A stretch of 64,000 nucleotides of DNA, taken from contig JAKQJC010000001.1 of assembly GCA_029561345.1 (NCBI GenBank), positions 248,001 through 312,000 on the forward strand, given 5' to 3'. Positions within the stretch are counted from its first letter, which is position 1, and every line of letters begins with the position of its first letter. The position numbers and the translations under genes are program-made. Under the pieces are notes generated by a model. It made no database searches and was not told the origin of the DNA. It was given only the letters and a program-made list of their open reading frames with translations. Origin of the DNA: Chloroflexota bacterium. GTDB lineage: Bacteria; Chloroflexota; Anaerolineae; Anaerolineales; Anaerolineaceae. Shown piece by piece: positions 1 to 8,539 of this stretch.

Positions 1-49
1 TGGTGCCTGGTGCAGCCGGCATAAATTCAAAACAAGAAAAGGAGAAAAA

Positions 50-598
50 ATGAATATTCGGCAAGTTATTAAAGCCCTCAACGCAGGGGCCTACAAGATC
101 GTGCCGGTCAGTGGGTGCGGTTGCACTTTCGACTGGCACATCGAGGACGGCAAACTGGTGGACGGCAGCGACGGGGCCGACTGCTATGAGGGATTTGTCC
201 TTGTTCTCACCGAGAACGGGGATATCGTGGCCGAGCATATGCGCTACCGGCCCCTGGTAATTTCTCAATGGCAGATTGGCATACCGGATGAAATCCAGGA
301 AAAAATGCGGCCACCGTCCGGCGTCCAACGCTGGGAAACCGGCAATTCAGCGGAGCATGAAGCCCGCCGGCGGGAGTCCCTGATCGCCTTCCTCATGGAA
401 GGCGGGTACGGGCTTGCCCGCAGCAATGAGCGCGGGTTCGCGAATGAATACACCATGATCATGCGGGAACTGCCCGATGGTGTTGTGTTCATGTCCGTAA
501 CCCGTGAGGAAGCAGAAGCATGGGCTGATGCCTTCCTCTATCGCGGCGATCAATCAACCGAAGCCTTTGTGGGTTTTCGGTTGGAAGTGAAGAACTGA
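50..598 (+). CDS. Hypothetical protein of the integrated element (182 aa)
   Basis: I do not recognise this protein. It starts with ATG 7-8 bases after a good Shine-Dalgarno (AAAAGGAG). The N-terminal third has a small Cys cluster (SGCGCTF) and a run of acidic and glycine residues; the C-terminal half (from about residue 105) is a charged region followed by a segment of alternating strands and helices ending EAFVGFRLEVKN. No signal peptide or membrane segment is seen. It is the first complete gene in the window and opens a plus-strand series of similarly spaced small genes that reads as mobile-element cargo. Its function is unknown; only that it is a real gene is well supported (start signal, frame, spacing). 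Confidence 0.7.
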   Translation: MNIRQVIKALNAGAYKIVPVSGCGCTFDWHIEDGKLVDGSDGADCYEGFVLVLTENGDIVAEHMRYRPLVISQWQIGIPDEIQEKMRPPSGVQRWETGNSAEHEARRRESLIAFLMEGGYGLARSNERGFANEYTMIMRELPDGVVFMSVTREEAEAWADAFLYRGDQSTEAFVGFRLEVKN

Positions 599-626
599 AG
601 CCTGGATAACAACAAGTAGGCACTCA

Positions 627-914
627 ATGGACGAACCTGAAAGCGAGTATATCAACTTCAGATGGATCGTGAGGTGCGTGGCCGACAGGTTGTATCCTAA
701 CGATGTCGATCTGAACATCGAATCGGACGAGCATTATCGCGAGATGTGGCGTGAAGCAGTTTTTCAGGCGGTATGCCAACAAGGTCTGCCGCTGCTCAGA
801 ATAAACTGGCGGCATACTCGCGTTCTTGCTTTCCAACAAATGAGAGTGTTCATGAATGCAGAAGATGAAGAATATCGTAAAACGACCAAAAAGAAAAGGA
901 GAAAAAATGAGTAA
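627..914 (+). CDS. Hypothetical small charged protein (95 aa)
   Basis: Unrecognised, mostly helical-looking protein with an acidic N-terminus (MDEPESEY) and a strongly basic tail ([11 protein letters not shown]) that could bind nucleic acid; that last point is only inferred from charge. The Shine-Dalgarno is weak (AAGTAGG). Its last codons contain the AAAAGGAG ribosome-binding site of the next gene and the stop codon lies just past that gene's ATG (8-base overlap), so the two are probably translationally coupled. Confidence 0.6.
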   Translation: MDEPESEYINFRWIVRCVADRLYPNDVDLNIESDEHYREMWREAVFQAVCQQGLPLLRINWRHTRVLAFQQMRVFMNAEDEEYRKTTKKKRRKNE

Positions 915-1767
915 ACTGATCCAATGCCGCACCAACCCGGAAGCCGACCCGTATCATACCGCTGACGTTCAGCCAACATACACCCTTCTTAAGATCTACG
1001 GGGATGGCGACTACGCGTTGGAACAAGAGTGTGACGACAACGCGACTCCTGTTAGGGAAGCCAACGGGCTTGTCCTCACTTTTGACCTGGAAATCCGGCC
1101 TGATCAGGCCGCAGCCCGCACTTACCTGGAAAGCCCGGAAGCGGTTGCCCTGGTCGAGCGCATCCATGCAGGTCACGGAAAAGAATGGGACGGCCATAAC
1201 CTGGTCGGCACCCTGACCGATGATGCGAGAACCGCCATTACGGAACTCCTGGCCGGCCTCAACGGTCTGCCGGAAAATCAGATGTCCCTCTGGGACGCAG
1301 GAGACTGGCTGGGCCACCTGAACGACGGCGAAATCGGTATCAACGCTTTGACCACCGGTGCCGAGATAACGGCTCTGGCTGAAAAGCTGGAAGCCGATGC
1401 GCTGAATGAAAAAGTCATTCTCTCCGGGACCGAGGAATACTTGTTCGAGAGGCGGCGTTTGATTCGTGCAAACCTGGCAGGGGCTGACCTGCGCAGCGTT
1501 AACCTGGTCGGTGCCAGCTTGTCCGGCGCTGACCTGTCAAGCTGCGACCTGCGCGGTGTAAATCTGACCGGGGCCGATCTGTCCCGCACGAACTTGACCG
1601 AGGCCAGATTCTCCGGGGCAAACCTGTCCGGGGCCAATCTGACTGATGCAGACTTGTCTGGTGCCGATCTGACGGATGCCAACCTGACCGGGGCCAATCT
1701 AACGAAAGCTAGATTCTCCGGGGCAAACCTGACGGGTGCCACCGTGACAGGCACACTCTCCGAATAA
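907..1767 (+). CDS. Pentapeptide-repeat protein (286 aa)
   Basis: Residues 1 to about 185 form an unrecognised N-terminal domain. From about residue 190 to the end the sequence is a run of A(D/N)LXX pentapeptides (for example [27 protein letters not shown]), the signature of a right-handed quadrilateral beta-helix. About 17-18 consecutive repeats can be counted by eye. Pentapeptide proteins include DNA-gyrase protectors (Qnr/MfpA) and many of unknown role; nothing here assigns this one. I chose ATG 907 rather than the upstream ATG 856 because AAAAGGAG lies directly before it. A hairpin follows the gene (1791-1827). Confidence 0.8.
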   Translation: MSKLIQCRTNPEADPYHTADVQPTYTLLKIYGDGDYALEQECDDNATPVREANGLVLTFDLEIRPDQAAARTYLESPEAVALVERIHAGHGKEWDGHNLVGTLTDDARTAITELLAGLNGLPENQMSLWDAGDWLGHLNDGEIGINALTTGAEITALAEKLEADALNEKVILSGTEEYLFERRRLIRANLAGADLRSVNLVGASLSGADLSSCDLRGVNLTGADLSRTNLTEARFSGANLSGANLTDADLSGADLTDANLTGANLTKARFSGANLTGATVTGTLSE

Positions 1768-1790
1768 ACGACGGCGAAACTGTCTTATCC

Positions 1791-1827
1791 AATCCCTCAC
1801 AAGCGGCCCGTCTGCCTGTGAGGGATT
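1791..1827 (+). terminator. Hairpin after the pentapeptide-repeat gene
   Basis: AATCCCTCAC (1791-1800) pairs with GTGAGGGATT (1818-1827) around a 17-base loop, followed by TATTTC. It is a plausible but not perfect intrinsic terminator or mRNA-stabilising hairpin between two genes. Confidence 0.5.
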
Positions 1828-1855
1828 TATTTCAAATCATAAGGAGAACAACAAA

Positions 1856-2098
1856 ATGATCATGCTGCATTACTCCGCTTTTGCGGAATACCTGCCGACG
1901 CATCGAAAACCGGACGCCAAGTTCATCGTCTGGACTGACGACGTGGCGCAAGCGCAATCAGCACAGATTGCGCTATACGACGAAGAAACCGAACAGTTTG
2001 TCACCCCAGACACCCGGCGACCGATTGAAAACGTGTTGCTATGGGCCGAAGTGCCGACTGTCGGTTCTCTGCTGTTCAATCTGAAAAAAGAAATCTAA
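1856..2098 (+). CDS. Hypothetical protein (80 aa)
   Basis: Unrecognised small soluble protein starting MIMLHYSAFAEY, with TAAGGAGAACAAC ahead of the ATG. It has no Cys, signal peptide or membrane segment. The spacing to the following exonuclease gene is short (19 bases), so the two are probably co-transcribed. Confidence 0.6.
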   Translation: MIMLHYSAFAEYLPTHRKPDAKFIVWTDDVAQAQSAQIALYDEETEQFVTPDTRRPIENVLLWAEVPTVGSLLFNLKKEI

Positions 2099-2117
2099 CC
2101 AATTACAAGGAGGACAA

Positions 2118-2783
2118 ATGGACAAAATCCTGATCTTTGACATCGAAACCGCACCCGACCTGGATGCGGTTGCCGCGCTTCCCGAACCGAAAGCGCCGGG
2201 GAATCTGAAGGACCCTGAAAAAATCGCTGCGGCAATTGCCGAGAAGAAGGCTGAGCAGCTTGCAAACGCTGCCCTGGACCCGGACACGGCAAACATCACG
2301 GCGATTGGAATGGCGGTTGTGGACGTTCGCGACCCTGCCCAGGACGCAGAGAAAATCTGCGCCTACCTGGTTGGGGACGAAGAAACCCCAACCGAGGCCA
2401 CTCTGCTGACAAAGTTCTGGCACACGCTGGTGCAAACCGCCGGCTACGCTGCCGGATACAACATCATCGGCTTTGACCTGCCGATGCTCCAGCGCCGGAG
2501 CTTTGCCCTCGCAGTCAAACCTGGTCTGTTGGGCCTGCCGGCAATCTCGCCGGCGAAGTATCGGACGCAGCCCATCCTCGACCTGATGGGCGTTCTCTAT
2601 AACTGGGATCGCTCGCGGGGTTTGAAGTGGGTCTGCAAGCGGTACGGCATCCCCAATCCGCTGCCTGATCTGGATGGCAGCATTGTGGGCGAAATGGATC
2701 GGGCGACGCTCCGCAAATACGTCGCCAACGATGTCAACCTGACCATCCAGCTTTACCGCTGGATGCAGGGCGTGTATTTCTAA
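2118..2783 (+). CDS. DEDD-type 3'-5' exonuclease, PolB-exonuclease-like
   Basis: Ribonuclease H-fold exonuclease that should remove nucleotides from DNA 3' ends using two metal ions. The four acidic residues are visible: motif I FDIETAPD (D8, E10), motif II YNIIGFDLPML (D120), and motif III YVANDVNL (Y201, D205), which makes it DEDDy. Length (221 aa) and motif spacing fit the stand-alone 'predicted 3'-5' exonuclease related to PolB' family found in phages and mobile elements. The start is set by a strong AAGGAGGACAA. It sits between unknown small genes of the element and would serve the element's replication or recombination; that role is an inference. Confidence 0.75.
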   Translation: MDKILIFDIETAPDLDAVAALPEPKAPGNLKDPEKIAAAIAEKKAEQLANAALDPDTANITAIGMAVVDVRDPAQDAEKICAYLVGDEETPTEATLLTKFWHTLVQTAGYAAGYNIIGFDLPMLQRRSFALAVKPGLLGLPAISPAKYRTQPILDLMGVLYNWDRSRGLKWVCKRYGIPNPLPDLDGSIVGEMDRATLRKYVANDVNLTIQLYRWMQGVYF

Positions 2784-2799
2784 AACAAAAGGAGGAAAA

Positions 2800-3714
2800 A
2801 TGACTATTTACTTTGAATACCAGTACCGATACGAAAGCAACGACAAGCTGCGCGGCAGTATCGGGTTCGACCTCGGTGACATTACGCTTGAGGAAGCGGA
2901 GCGCCGGCTGCGGGCTATCTGGCCCGACGGCCAGTTCAATCCTCAATCGGTGATTGTGCCGGCGCTGGACAACTGCGATGGAATCCAGCACGAGTTTGTC
3001 GGATTGTCCAACCAACCGGGGTTACAGAATCACGCTGATGCCTTGCAACGAACCCTGCGTGATTTCGTGGAGCAGGCAGAAAAGTCTGCTGCTATCGCAG
3101 TCCGTCGGTATCAATTCGAGCTTTCGATGGAGAACGGGCCGGACGAAACCCTGAACTCGTTGCCGTCCAAGTTCATTCTCCAACTAACGGGAGCCGAGAT
3201 TGAATGGGTGCTGAAACAGATGGCACTCGTGGTAAAAAGCGTGAGCGAAGAAACCGGGAACCTGGTAGTTCGTGAAATTGTTGTTCTGCCACCTGCCGAA
3301 CAGCGTAAAGCGGTGTTCCCTAACGTCTCGGATGAGGTTTTTATCCAGCTTGTCATTGAAGCTGGGTATGCCTACATTCGGGCGGTCCTGCTTTCTTCTT
3401 GCGCTGGATACGGAGAAACAATCTCCGTCACCGAAGAAGAACTGCGGCACGCGCTGACAAAAGGGGACAACATTCCCGCTCCTGTGTCGGTTGACGCGGC
3501 TTTTGCCGACCCATTGTTCCCGACGGCTGATGAGATCATCGCATACGCCAAAAAGTATGTGGGCGATAAGCCCTGGCCGGAGGAGGACTGGGTGCAAGGC
3601 ACCCATTTTGCCCTAAATCTGTGGAGCGATCAAGGTCAAAAGCGGATTACTCACTACGCCTTGTGGCATGGAGAAATTGATACCCAACATGGTGGTGTCA
3701 GTTTTGTCGTCTAA
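2800..3714 (+). CDS. Hypothetical protein (304 aa)
   Basis: Unrecognised soluble protein starting 16 bases after the exonuclease stop with an AAAGGAGG Shine-Dalgarno. The N-terminal 80 residues look like a compact alpha/beta domain (MTIYFEYQYRYESNDKLRG onwards); the middle is helical; the C-terminal part ends in an aromatic-rich stretch (HFALNLWSDQGQKRITHYAL). There are no membrane segments or metal-binding clusters. It is probably co-transcribed with the exonuclease. Confidence 0.65.
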   Translation: MTIYFEYQYRYESNDKLRGSIGFDLGDITLEEAERRLRAIWPDGQFNPQSVIVPALDNCDGIQHEFVGLSNQPGLQNHADALQRTLRDFVEQAEKSAAIAVRRYQFELSMENGPDETLNSLPSKFILQLTGAEIEWVLKQMALVVKSVSEETGNLVVREIVVLPPAEQRKAVFPNVSDEVFIQLVIEAGYAYIRAVLLSSCAGYGETISVTEEELRHALTKGDNIPAPVSVDAAFADPLFPTADEIIAYAKKYVGDKPWPEEDWVQGTHFALNLWSDQGQKRITHYALWHGEIDTQHGGVSFVV

Positions 3715-3739
3715 GGCAAAATCAAACACAAACCAAACT

Positions 3740-3769
3740 GATACGCCCCGCCAACTGGCGGGGTGTATC
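3740..3769. other. 13-bp GC-rich hairpin between element genes
   Basis: GATACGCCCCGCC (3740-3752), loop AACT, and GGCGGGGTGTATC (3757-3769) pair with a single G-U. No T-run follows, so it is more likely an mRNA processing or stabilising hairpin, or a weak terminator. Confidence 0.5.
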
Positions 3770-3791
3770 GCTTATGAAAGGAGGAGAAAAA

Positions 3792-4037
3792 ATGGCAAAG
3801 GCTATGACGGTTAAGGAACTTCGCAAAGCCATAAAATCTTTGGAAAATATCAAGAAAATGGTGGATGATACCCTCGAAGCTGCCCAATTGTGTTCACAAC
3901 TGAACTTTGGGTTATATGGCGACCTCTCTGCGGCGCAGGCCATGTTGTCCGGCGCGCTCGACGCATTAGCGTTTCAGTTGGAGCGCGTTGAAGAAGAGGA
4001 CGCTGGGACAAACGACGAAATCTTAGATGTACCGTAA
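3792..4037 (+). CDS. Hypothetical small helical protein (81 aa)
   Basis: Unrecognised, predicted almost wholly helical with a Lys-rich N-terminus (KELRKAIKSLENIKKMVDD) and an acidic C-terminus (VEEEDAGTNDEILDVP). I start it at ATG 3792, not at ATG 3774, because GAAAGGAGGAG sits just before 3792 and would otherwise be coding. It lies 3 bases upstream of the next gene. Confidence 0.6.
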   Translation: MAKAMTVKELRKAIKSLENIKKMVDDTLEAAQLCSQLNFGLYGDLSAAQAMLSGALDALAFQLERVEEEDAGTNDEILDVP

Positions 4038-4040
4038 AAA

Positions 4041-4478
4041 ATGAACAAAACACTGTTCATACTACTTTTCAATGTCACGGCTGGTGGCCGCAAGGACATT
4101 TTTGTCTATTACGGCGCTCATGTTGACAGCACCGCCGCCGTAAATGCCGCCAAAAAGGAAATCCAGAGGAAAGGCTGGAAAAACGATGGCCTGGTAGCGG
4201 AAAGAGAATTGAAGAAAGACGATCTCGTGGTCGCGGCCAATTTCGGGCGTTTTGGCGGGCTATATGCCTGCGTTTTTCAACTGCCGGCCCAGAATGGGGG
4301 CTGGTGTGAAGGAGCTTACTTTGCTCCCGTCACAGCCAGCGACAACCATGATGCACAAATCGAAGCGCGGAAAGCGTTTCGGTTGCCGCCAAATGTGGCG
4401 GCTAGATTCCTGACGGTTGAAAGAATCCCGAATGAAGTTATCCATGAAGTCTGTCCACCTTCTCATATAGAAGAATAA
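4041..4478 (+). CDS. Hypothetical protein (145 aa)
   Basis: Unrecognised soluble alpha/beta protein beginning MNKTLFILLFNVTAGGRKD. It follows the previous stop by 3 bases and has no Shine-Dalgarno of its own, so translation probably depends on coupling. A strong hairpin (4501-4527) and a terminator (4555-4580) follow, marking the end of this transcription unit. Confidence 0.6.
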   Translation: MNKTLFILLFNVTAGGRKDIFVYYGAHVDSTAAVNAAKKEIQRKGWKNDGLVAERELKKDDLVVAANFGRFGGLYACVFQLPAQNGGWCEGAYFAPVTASDNHDAQIEARKAFRLPPNVAARFLTVERIPNEVIHEVCPPSHIEE

Positions 4479-4500
4479 GATCACCCAACGACACAATTCA

Positions 4501-4527
4501 TTCCCCGCCTGGCAATCAGGCGGGGAA
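4501..4527. other. 11-bp GC-rich hairpin
   Basis: TTCCCCGCCTG and CAGGCGGGGAA pair perfectly around GCAAT. It is similar in size and placement to the hairpins at 3740 and 6473. Confidence 0.55.
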
Positions 4528-4554
4528 AACTCTACCAGGGCAATAAACAAAAGG

Positions 4555-4580
4555 CGCAAACAACCCGGTTTGCGTTTTTT
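4555..4580 (+). terminator. Intrinsic terminator
   Basis: CGCAAAC (4555-4561) and GTTTGCG (4568-4574) pair around AACCCG and are followed directly by six T residues. It ends the unit of 3792-4478. Confidence 0.7.
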
Positions 4581-4686
4581 GTTTGCTGCCCTGTGAAAAC
4601 CGGGCGCAAAGAAACAGTTGGCGGCCCTGCTTGATAGCGGGGCCAATATAGAAACCAATTCAATCAAACTCATACAAGGAGGATAC

Positions 4687-4899
4687 ATGAAACGCTTTTA
4701 TGCGGCCACCGTGCGCCTGCTGGTGGAAATTGAAGAAGGCGATCCAGCCGCTGCACGAAAAGCGGCCAGCGATTTTGTGACGGCTTGTTTGACGGGTAAT
4801 GAAATGACCGCCCCACAGAACGCCGGCACAGGAACCATCCAAGTCAAGATTGACCTCTTGACGCCAAATCCAAAAACAGACTCGAAGGAGGAAAAATGA
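4687..4899 (+). CDS. Hypothetical protein (70 aa)
   Basis: Unrecognised small protein, MKRFYAATVRLLVEIEEGD onwards. ATG 4687 has CAAGGAGGATAC directly upstream, so the in-frame ATG at 4618 is rejected. The stop overlaps the next start as ATGA, so the pair is translationally coupled. Confidence 0.6.
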   Translation: MKRFYAATVRLLVEIEEGDPAAARKAASDFVTACLTGNEMTAPQNAGTGTIQVKIDLLTPNPKTDSKEEK

Positions 4900-5324
4900 T
4901 CTATATCTCGAAGGACTGGATGGGGCAGGTGTCCATCACAGGCCACGCCGCCGACAAAAGCCGGCGGCTTATTGAAATGGCGGCTGCAAACTACGCTTTT
5001 CTCGTTCAGCGGGGGGAGCGGATCAGCAGCATGGTGCTTGCAGAACGGATTACAAAGCACCACACAGGGAAGAAAAACGCCGCGTTCAGGGCAACGATCA
5101 ACGCCCTGAGCATCTACAAGTGGATTGAAAGCCCCCCGTTCACCTGCCAGGTGTGCGGCTGGCACATAACCACCGCGCCGGCATTGAAGGTGGGCGAGTA
5201 TGCCCTGTGCGACAAGTGCGCACAGGAAAACCTGCGTGTTGTCGGTTCAATGATCCCCGACTTCCCCCAAACGGTCGAAGCCCTGGCTGCGCGGGATGGG
5301 GTGCAGCGCAGAGAACTCGAATAA
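4896..5324 (+). CDS. Zinc-ribbon-containing hypothetical protein (142 aa)
   Basis: Residues 1-80 are a basic, helical region (SRRLIEMAAANYAFLVQRG). The C-terminal part has CQVCGW and CDKCAQ, two CxxC pairs about 22 residues apart, a typical single zinc ribbon. Such small zinc-ribbon proteins in mobile elements often bind nucleic acid, but no specific role can be given. The start ATG overlaps the previous stop (ATGA) and is preceded by AAGGAGG. Confidence 0.65.
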   Translation: MIYISKDWMGQVSITGHAADKSRRLIEMAAANYAFLVQRGERISSMVLAERITKHHTGKKNAAFRATINALSIYKWIESPPFTCQVCGWHITTAPALKVGEYALCDKCAQENLRVVGSMIPDFPQTVEALAARDGVQRRELE

Positions 5325-5345
5325 TCACAGTCAAAAGGAGGAAAC

Positions 5346-6437
5346 ATGAGCAATCCGTTTTATGAAATATCGAGCTATACGCGAAATGAGCTAAAAACGA
5401 TAAACCGTATGACAGAGTTGGGTTTTTACCTGGTTTTGTTTTACGGCAATAATCCGTTCCACCTGCCAGAAGCACACCAGCTAGGCAAAACTGTCCGGTA
5501 TCCCGGCCACGATTTTGCGATTACCACCCAAAACGGCGAAATCATCGGGTATCTCGATTACACCAATGCTGGCAACGGCCAATACCGGTACTCGTCGGTA
5601 GAAGGCAAGAAATTGCCGAAAGTCATTGAGGACTACCGACCTCCGAAGGAAGTGGAGGTGGTGCTGGATCAAGCGACGCATGTCGCCACCATCAAAACTG
5701 GTGATACGACCATCACTTTTTCGGGCGTGAACGTGTTTGACCGCCTGGACCGCATCCTGGATGAAATAAATGGCGAATTGTATCGCCTGAACACAGGCTA
5801 CTGGGCCTGGCGCATCGAGATGATCCCCGACCCCGAAGCGGCATCGAAGCCTTTCAGTAATGGGGTTCCAGTGGTGTCTAACGGCCAGATACGTCTTGCC
5901 GTCACCGGCTATGCCTACGAGGATGGCACGAGAACAATCCACTACCTGGGCGTCGTGGGTTACAAAACCAGCATCGAATCCCTGCGGGCGACTTTGCTGC
6001 AAGCAAAGCCGTTCATTCTGGAGGATGCCGGCCACCCGGAAGGGTTGTACCCCCTGCCCAAGTATGAACAGGTGTGGCAGGCAATGGCTGAGTATTCCTC
6101 ACACCACAGTGTGTTCATCGCTCACCAGGCGTTGCCTGGTAAGTGGACACCAGAGGACAACACCATCAGCCTGCTTGTGTTTCGCGGCACTGAGGGCGCT
6201 GAAAATCCGGGAGCCGAAATCAAGCGGCAGTTTATCTCCCGCCTGAATGAAGCCCTGGAAATTCCCATCGTTCCAGAATGGGCTGATGCCCTGTGGGACG
6301 CGGCAAAACTCACCCGGTTTGTCCGCAAGATGACCGTCGGCGGGGATTGTCTCGCCGGCATCCTGGTCAATCTGAACGCTGACTGGAATCACCTGGTTGA
6401 AACGCTGCTGGAAGAAGGAAAGATCGTAGTAGCGTAA
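5346..6437 (+). CDS. Hypothetical protein (363 aa)
   Basis: Unrecognised soluble protein with a good Shine-Dalgarno (AAAAGGAGGAAAC). The N-terminal half (to about 150) is rich in beta-strand and aromatic residues (HDFAITTQNGEIIGYLDYT); the C-terminal half is mixed alpha/beta with Trp and Pro. There is no catalytic motif, signal peptide or transmembrane helix that I can see. It precedes the methyltransferase-helicase gene, from which it is separated by a nested hairpin. Confidence 0.65.
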   Translation: MSNPFYEISSYTRNELKTINRMTELGFYLVLFYGNNPFHLPEAHQLGKTVRYPGHDFAITTQNGEIIGYLDYTNAGNGQYRYSSVEGKKLPKVIEDYRPPKEVEVVLDQATHVATIKTGDTTITFSGVNVFDRLDRILDEINGELYRLNTGYWAWRIEMIPDPEAASKPFSNGVPVVSNGQIRLAVTGYAYEDGTRTIHYLGVVGYKTSIESLRATLLQAKPFILEDAGHPEGLYPLPKYEQVWQAMAEYSSHHSVFIAHQALPGKWTPEDNTISLLVFRGTEGAENPGAEIKRQFISRLNEALEIPIVPEWADALWDAAKLTRFVRKMTVGGDCLAGILVNLNADWNHLVETLLEEGKIVVA

Positions 6438-6472
6438 CAACCAAACACAAGCAAAAAACAATTCACCCCGAA

Positions 6473-6512
6473 GGGGGCGCACAATCCCCTGACGGGGGAG
6501 GACTGCGCCTCC
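6473..6512. other. Nested GC-rich hairpin upstream of the methyltransferase-helicase gene
   Basis: GGGGGCGCA (6473-6481) pairs with TGCGCCTCC (6504-6512), and inside it TCCCC (6485-6489) pairs with GGGGA (6495-6499). There is no T-run. It could be a structured 5' leader or a processing site. Confidence 0.45.
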
Positions 6513-6539
6513 TTCTGCTATCACAAAGGAGGCAACAAA

Positions 6540-7859
6540 ATGAGAGTACCCGCAATCGAGAAGGCGGGCTTTTACCCGACACATGATGCGGTGGTGGAGG
6601 TCATCAAGACCTACATCCAACCGCAACCAGCAGAAGCCGGCCAATCCCGGCTGCTGGACCCCTGCTGCGGCGAAGGCCGGGCTGCGTCCATCCTGGGAGC
6701 GGCCTTGAACTGCCAAACCTGGGGAGCGGAACTGTCCTACACCCGCGCTGCGGAAGCGGCAAAGGTCATGGACAAAGTACACCTGACGGCCTGGGAAGTG
6801 TGTATGCTGACCGAGGAATCGGTCAATCTACTGTTTCTCAACCCACCCTATGACAATGATCGGGTGGAGCATCAAGGCCGGCTGGAAGCCTCATTCCTGA
6901 AATCCAGCTATGCCAAGCTGGTACGCGGTGGGCTGCTGGTGTATATCGTCCCGCAAAAAGCCTTATCGCTGGCTGAAATCGCCAAAGTCCTCGCCGGCTA
7001 TTTCGAGAACTTTACCATTGGACGGTACGAAGACTCTGCTTACGGGCAGGTCGTAATCCTGGCTGTTCGCAGCCAGGCGTATCACGTCCCAATGGCCGAG
7101 GACATCGAGAAGATCCGCGCCTGGGCAACCGCTGACCTGCCTGTGTTGGGGCCGGCTGCGGAGCCGATCTATACCCTGGCGCCTGCGCCTGTGCGCGGCG
7201 CGGCTGGCCGGGCAATCATCTTCAAGCGGTCCGACTGGACTGACGAGGAAGTGTGCCTGGCGGCGCTGGAAAAAGGCGTGACCCAAACGGCGGCGTGGAA
7301 AGACCTGCTCAATCCCCGCCGGGCTGAAGGCCAGCTTTTACGCCCCGCCATGCCCTTGAAGAAAGGGCATATCGCCATGCTGATGGCAAGCGGCATGATG
7401 GGCGTGGTGCGGCTGAAAGACCAACAGGGCAAAATCCTGCTGGTCAAAGGCCGGGTGGTCAAAGTACAGGAGGTCGTTGCCGGCGACAACGAGGATGCCG
7501 GGGACGAGGACGAAGAATCCGACACCGAGACCATCCGGGACCGCTTTGTAACCACCGTTGCGACGGTGCAGCAAAGTGGGATCAAGGTCATCAGTGACGT
7601 AAAAGGGCTGACGGAGTTCATGGGCGAACACGGCGAATCCATCGCCGCCCATGTGCTGGAAACCTACCGGCCACTGTACAACATGGACCCGACTGAGGTC
7701 GAGAATGCCATCCTGGACACCCTGGGCAAAGGGCGCAAACCGCTGCCTGGGCAGTCTGAACCCGGTTTGCTAATGACGCAGCGCCATGCTGCGGTGGCAA
7801 TGGCCCGCTCCGTTCGCTTGAATGGGGTTGGAAACCTGCAAGGCGAGATGGGTGTAGGT
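6540..7859 (+). CDS. Methyltransferase-helicase fusion, 5' exon
   Basis: First 440 codons of a 1111-codon gene split by a group II intron. Residues 1-170 form a class I SAM-dependent methyltransferase: LLDPCCGEGRAA is the SAM-binding loop and LFLNPPYD the (N/D)PPY catalytic motif of N6-adenine or N4-cytosine methyltransferases. Residues about 200-390 are a poorly conserved linker with an acidic run (DNEDAGDEDEESD). The exon ends in LQGEMGVG, the start of the helicase Walker A. Without splicing, translation runs 12 codons into the intron and stops at 7896-7898. Similar N-terminal domains (DUF6094-like, from memory) are common in integrative elements, and methyltransferase-helicase fusions such as P1 DarB act in anti-restriction; that function is only a suggestion here. 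Confidence 0.8.
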
Positions 7860-8185
7860 GTGCGACTTGCAAGCTGTTCGTATGAACGTCTGCCATAGAC
7901 TATAACTATGGTGTGCCGAAAAAGAAGGCACATTCGATCCCACCTCATGGATCGAGAACTACCTGGACAAGCAGCAGAAAATGAGCAAGAAGCTGTTTGA
8001 AGCTCCGGGGACAATGTAGGCAGAGTCGAGTGGAGCGAACACTCGATGAGGCCGCAGTTGCGCTTGAATATGGCTAGGATGACGAACCATCGTTGAGGCA
8101 TCGTTACCATTAGCTGGACTGAAAAAAGACGAGACAGTCCGGTATAGAGGTTAATTCATTCATAAAAAGCAGGAATGAAACTTGT

Positions 8186-8208
8186 CAGCAGATCGCCTAC
8201 TTCTGCTG
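8186..8208 (+). other. Candidate EBS1 hairpin of the group II intron
   Basis: CAGCAGA (8186-8192) and TCTGCTG (8202-8208) pair perfectly. The loop TCGCCTACT contains GCCTAC (8195-8200), which pairs over six positions (one G-U) with GTAGGT, the last six bases of the 5' exon (7854-7859). This is the expected EBS1-IBS1 contact. Confidence 0.6.
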
Positions 8209-8504
8209 GCATGGCCTGACGGTACAGAGGTGTAACAGTCAGGAAATGACCTCCGGTGTATAGGTGGAGCCTAAGTTCAAGTAGAGACATACGAACAGAA
8301 CAAGTGAACCTGTGTGATTGGTCTTGGCAACGAGACTGGGGCAGCTATACCTGATGCGGTCACACAGGGGCGGAGGACTCCGTAGTAGTCACGCGAAAGC
8401 GCACCCGTAAGGGTGATAGCGGTGGGGAAAGCCCACCTCATAAAATACCTGCTTTACAGGTATGGCGAAGGGAGTCCGGCATGGTGAATAAAGCACCATG
8501 CCTA

Positions 8505-8539
8505 GAGCCGGATGAGTTGGAAACTCTCACGTCCGGTTC
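8505..8539 (+). other. Group II intron domain V
   Basis: A 35-nt hairpin with the conserved GAGCCG arm, a purine-rich GGAAA apex and the CACGTCCGGTTC return arm. It is the most diagnostic part of the intron. Confidence 0.8.

Noticed and set aside
1450-1760. Tandem DNA repeats or a CRISPR-like array
   Set aside because: The 15-base periodicity comes from the pentapeptide codons of the 907-1767 gene; repeats are degenerate and coding, with no spacers.
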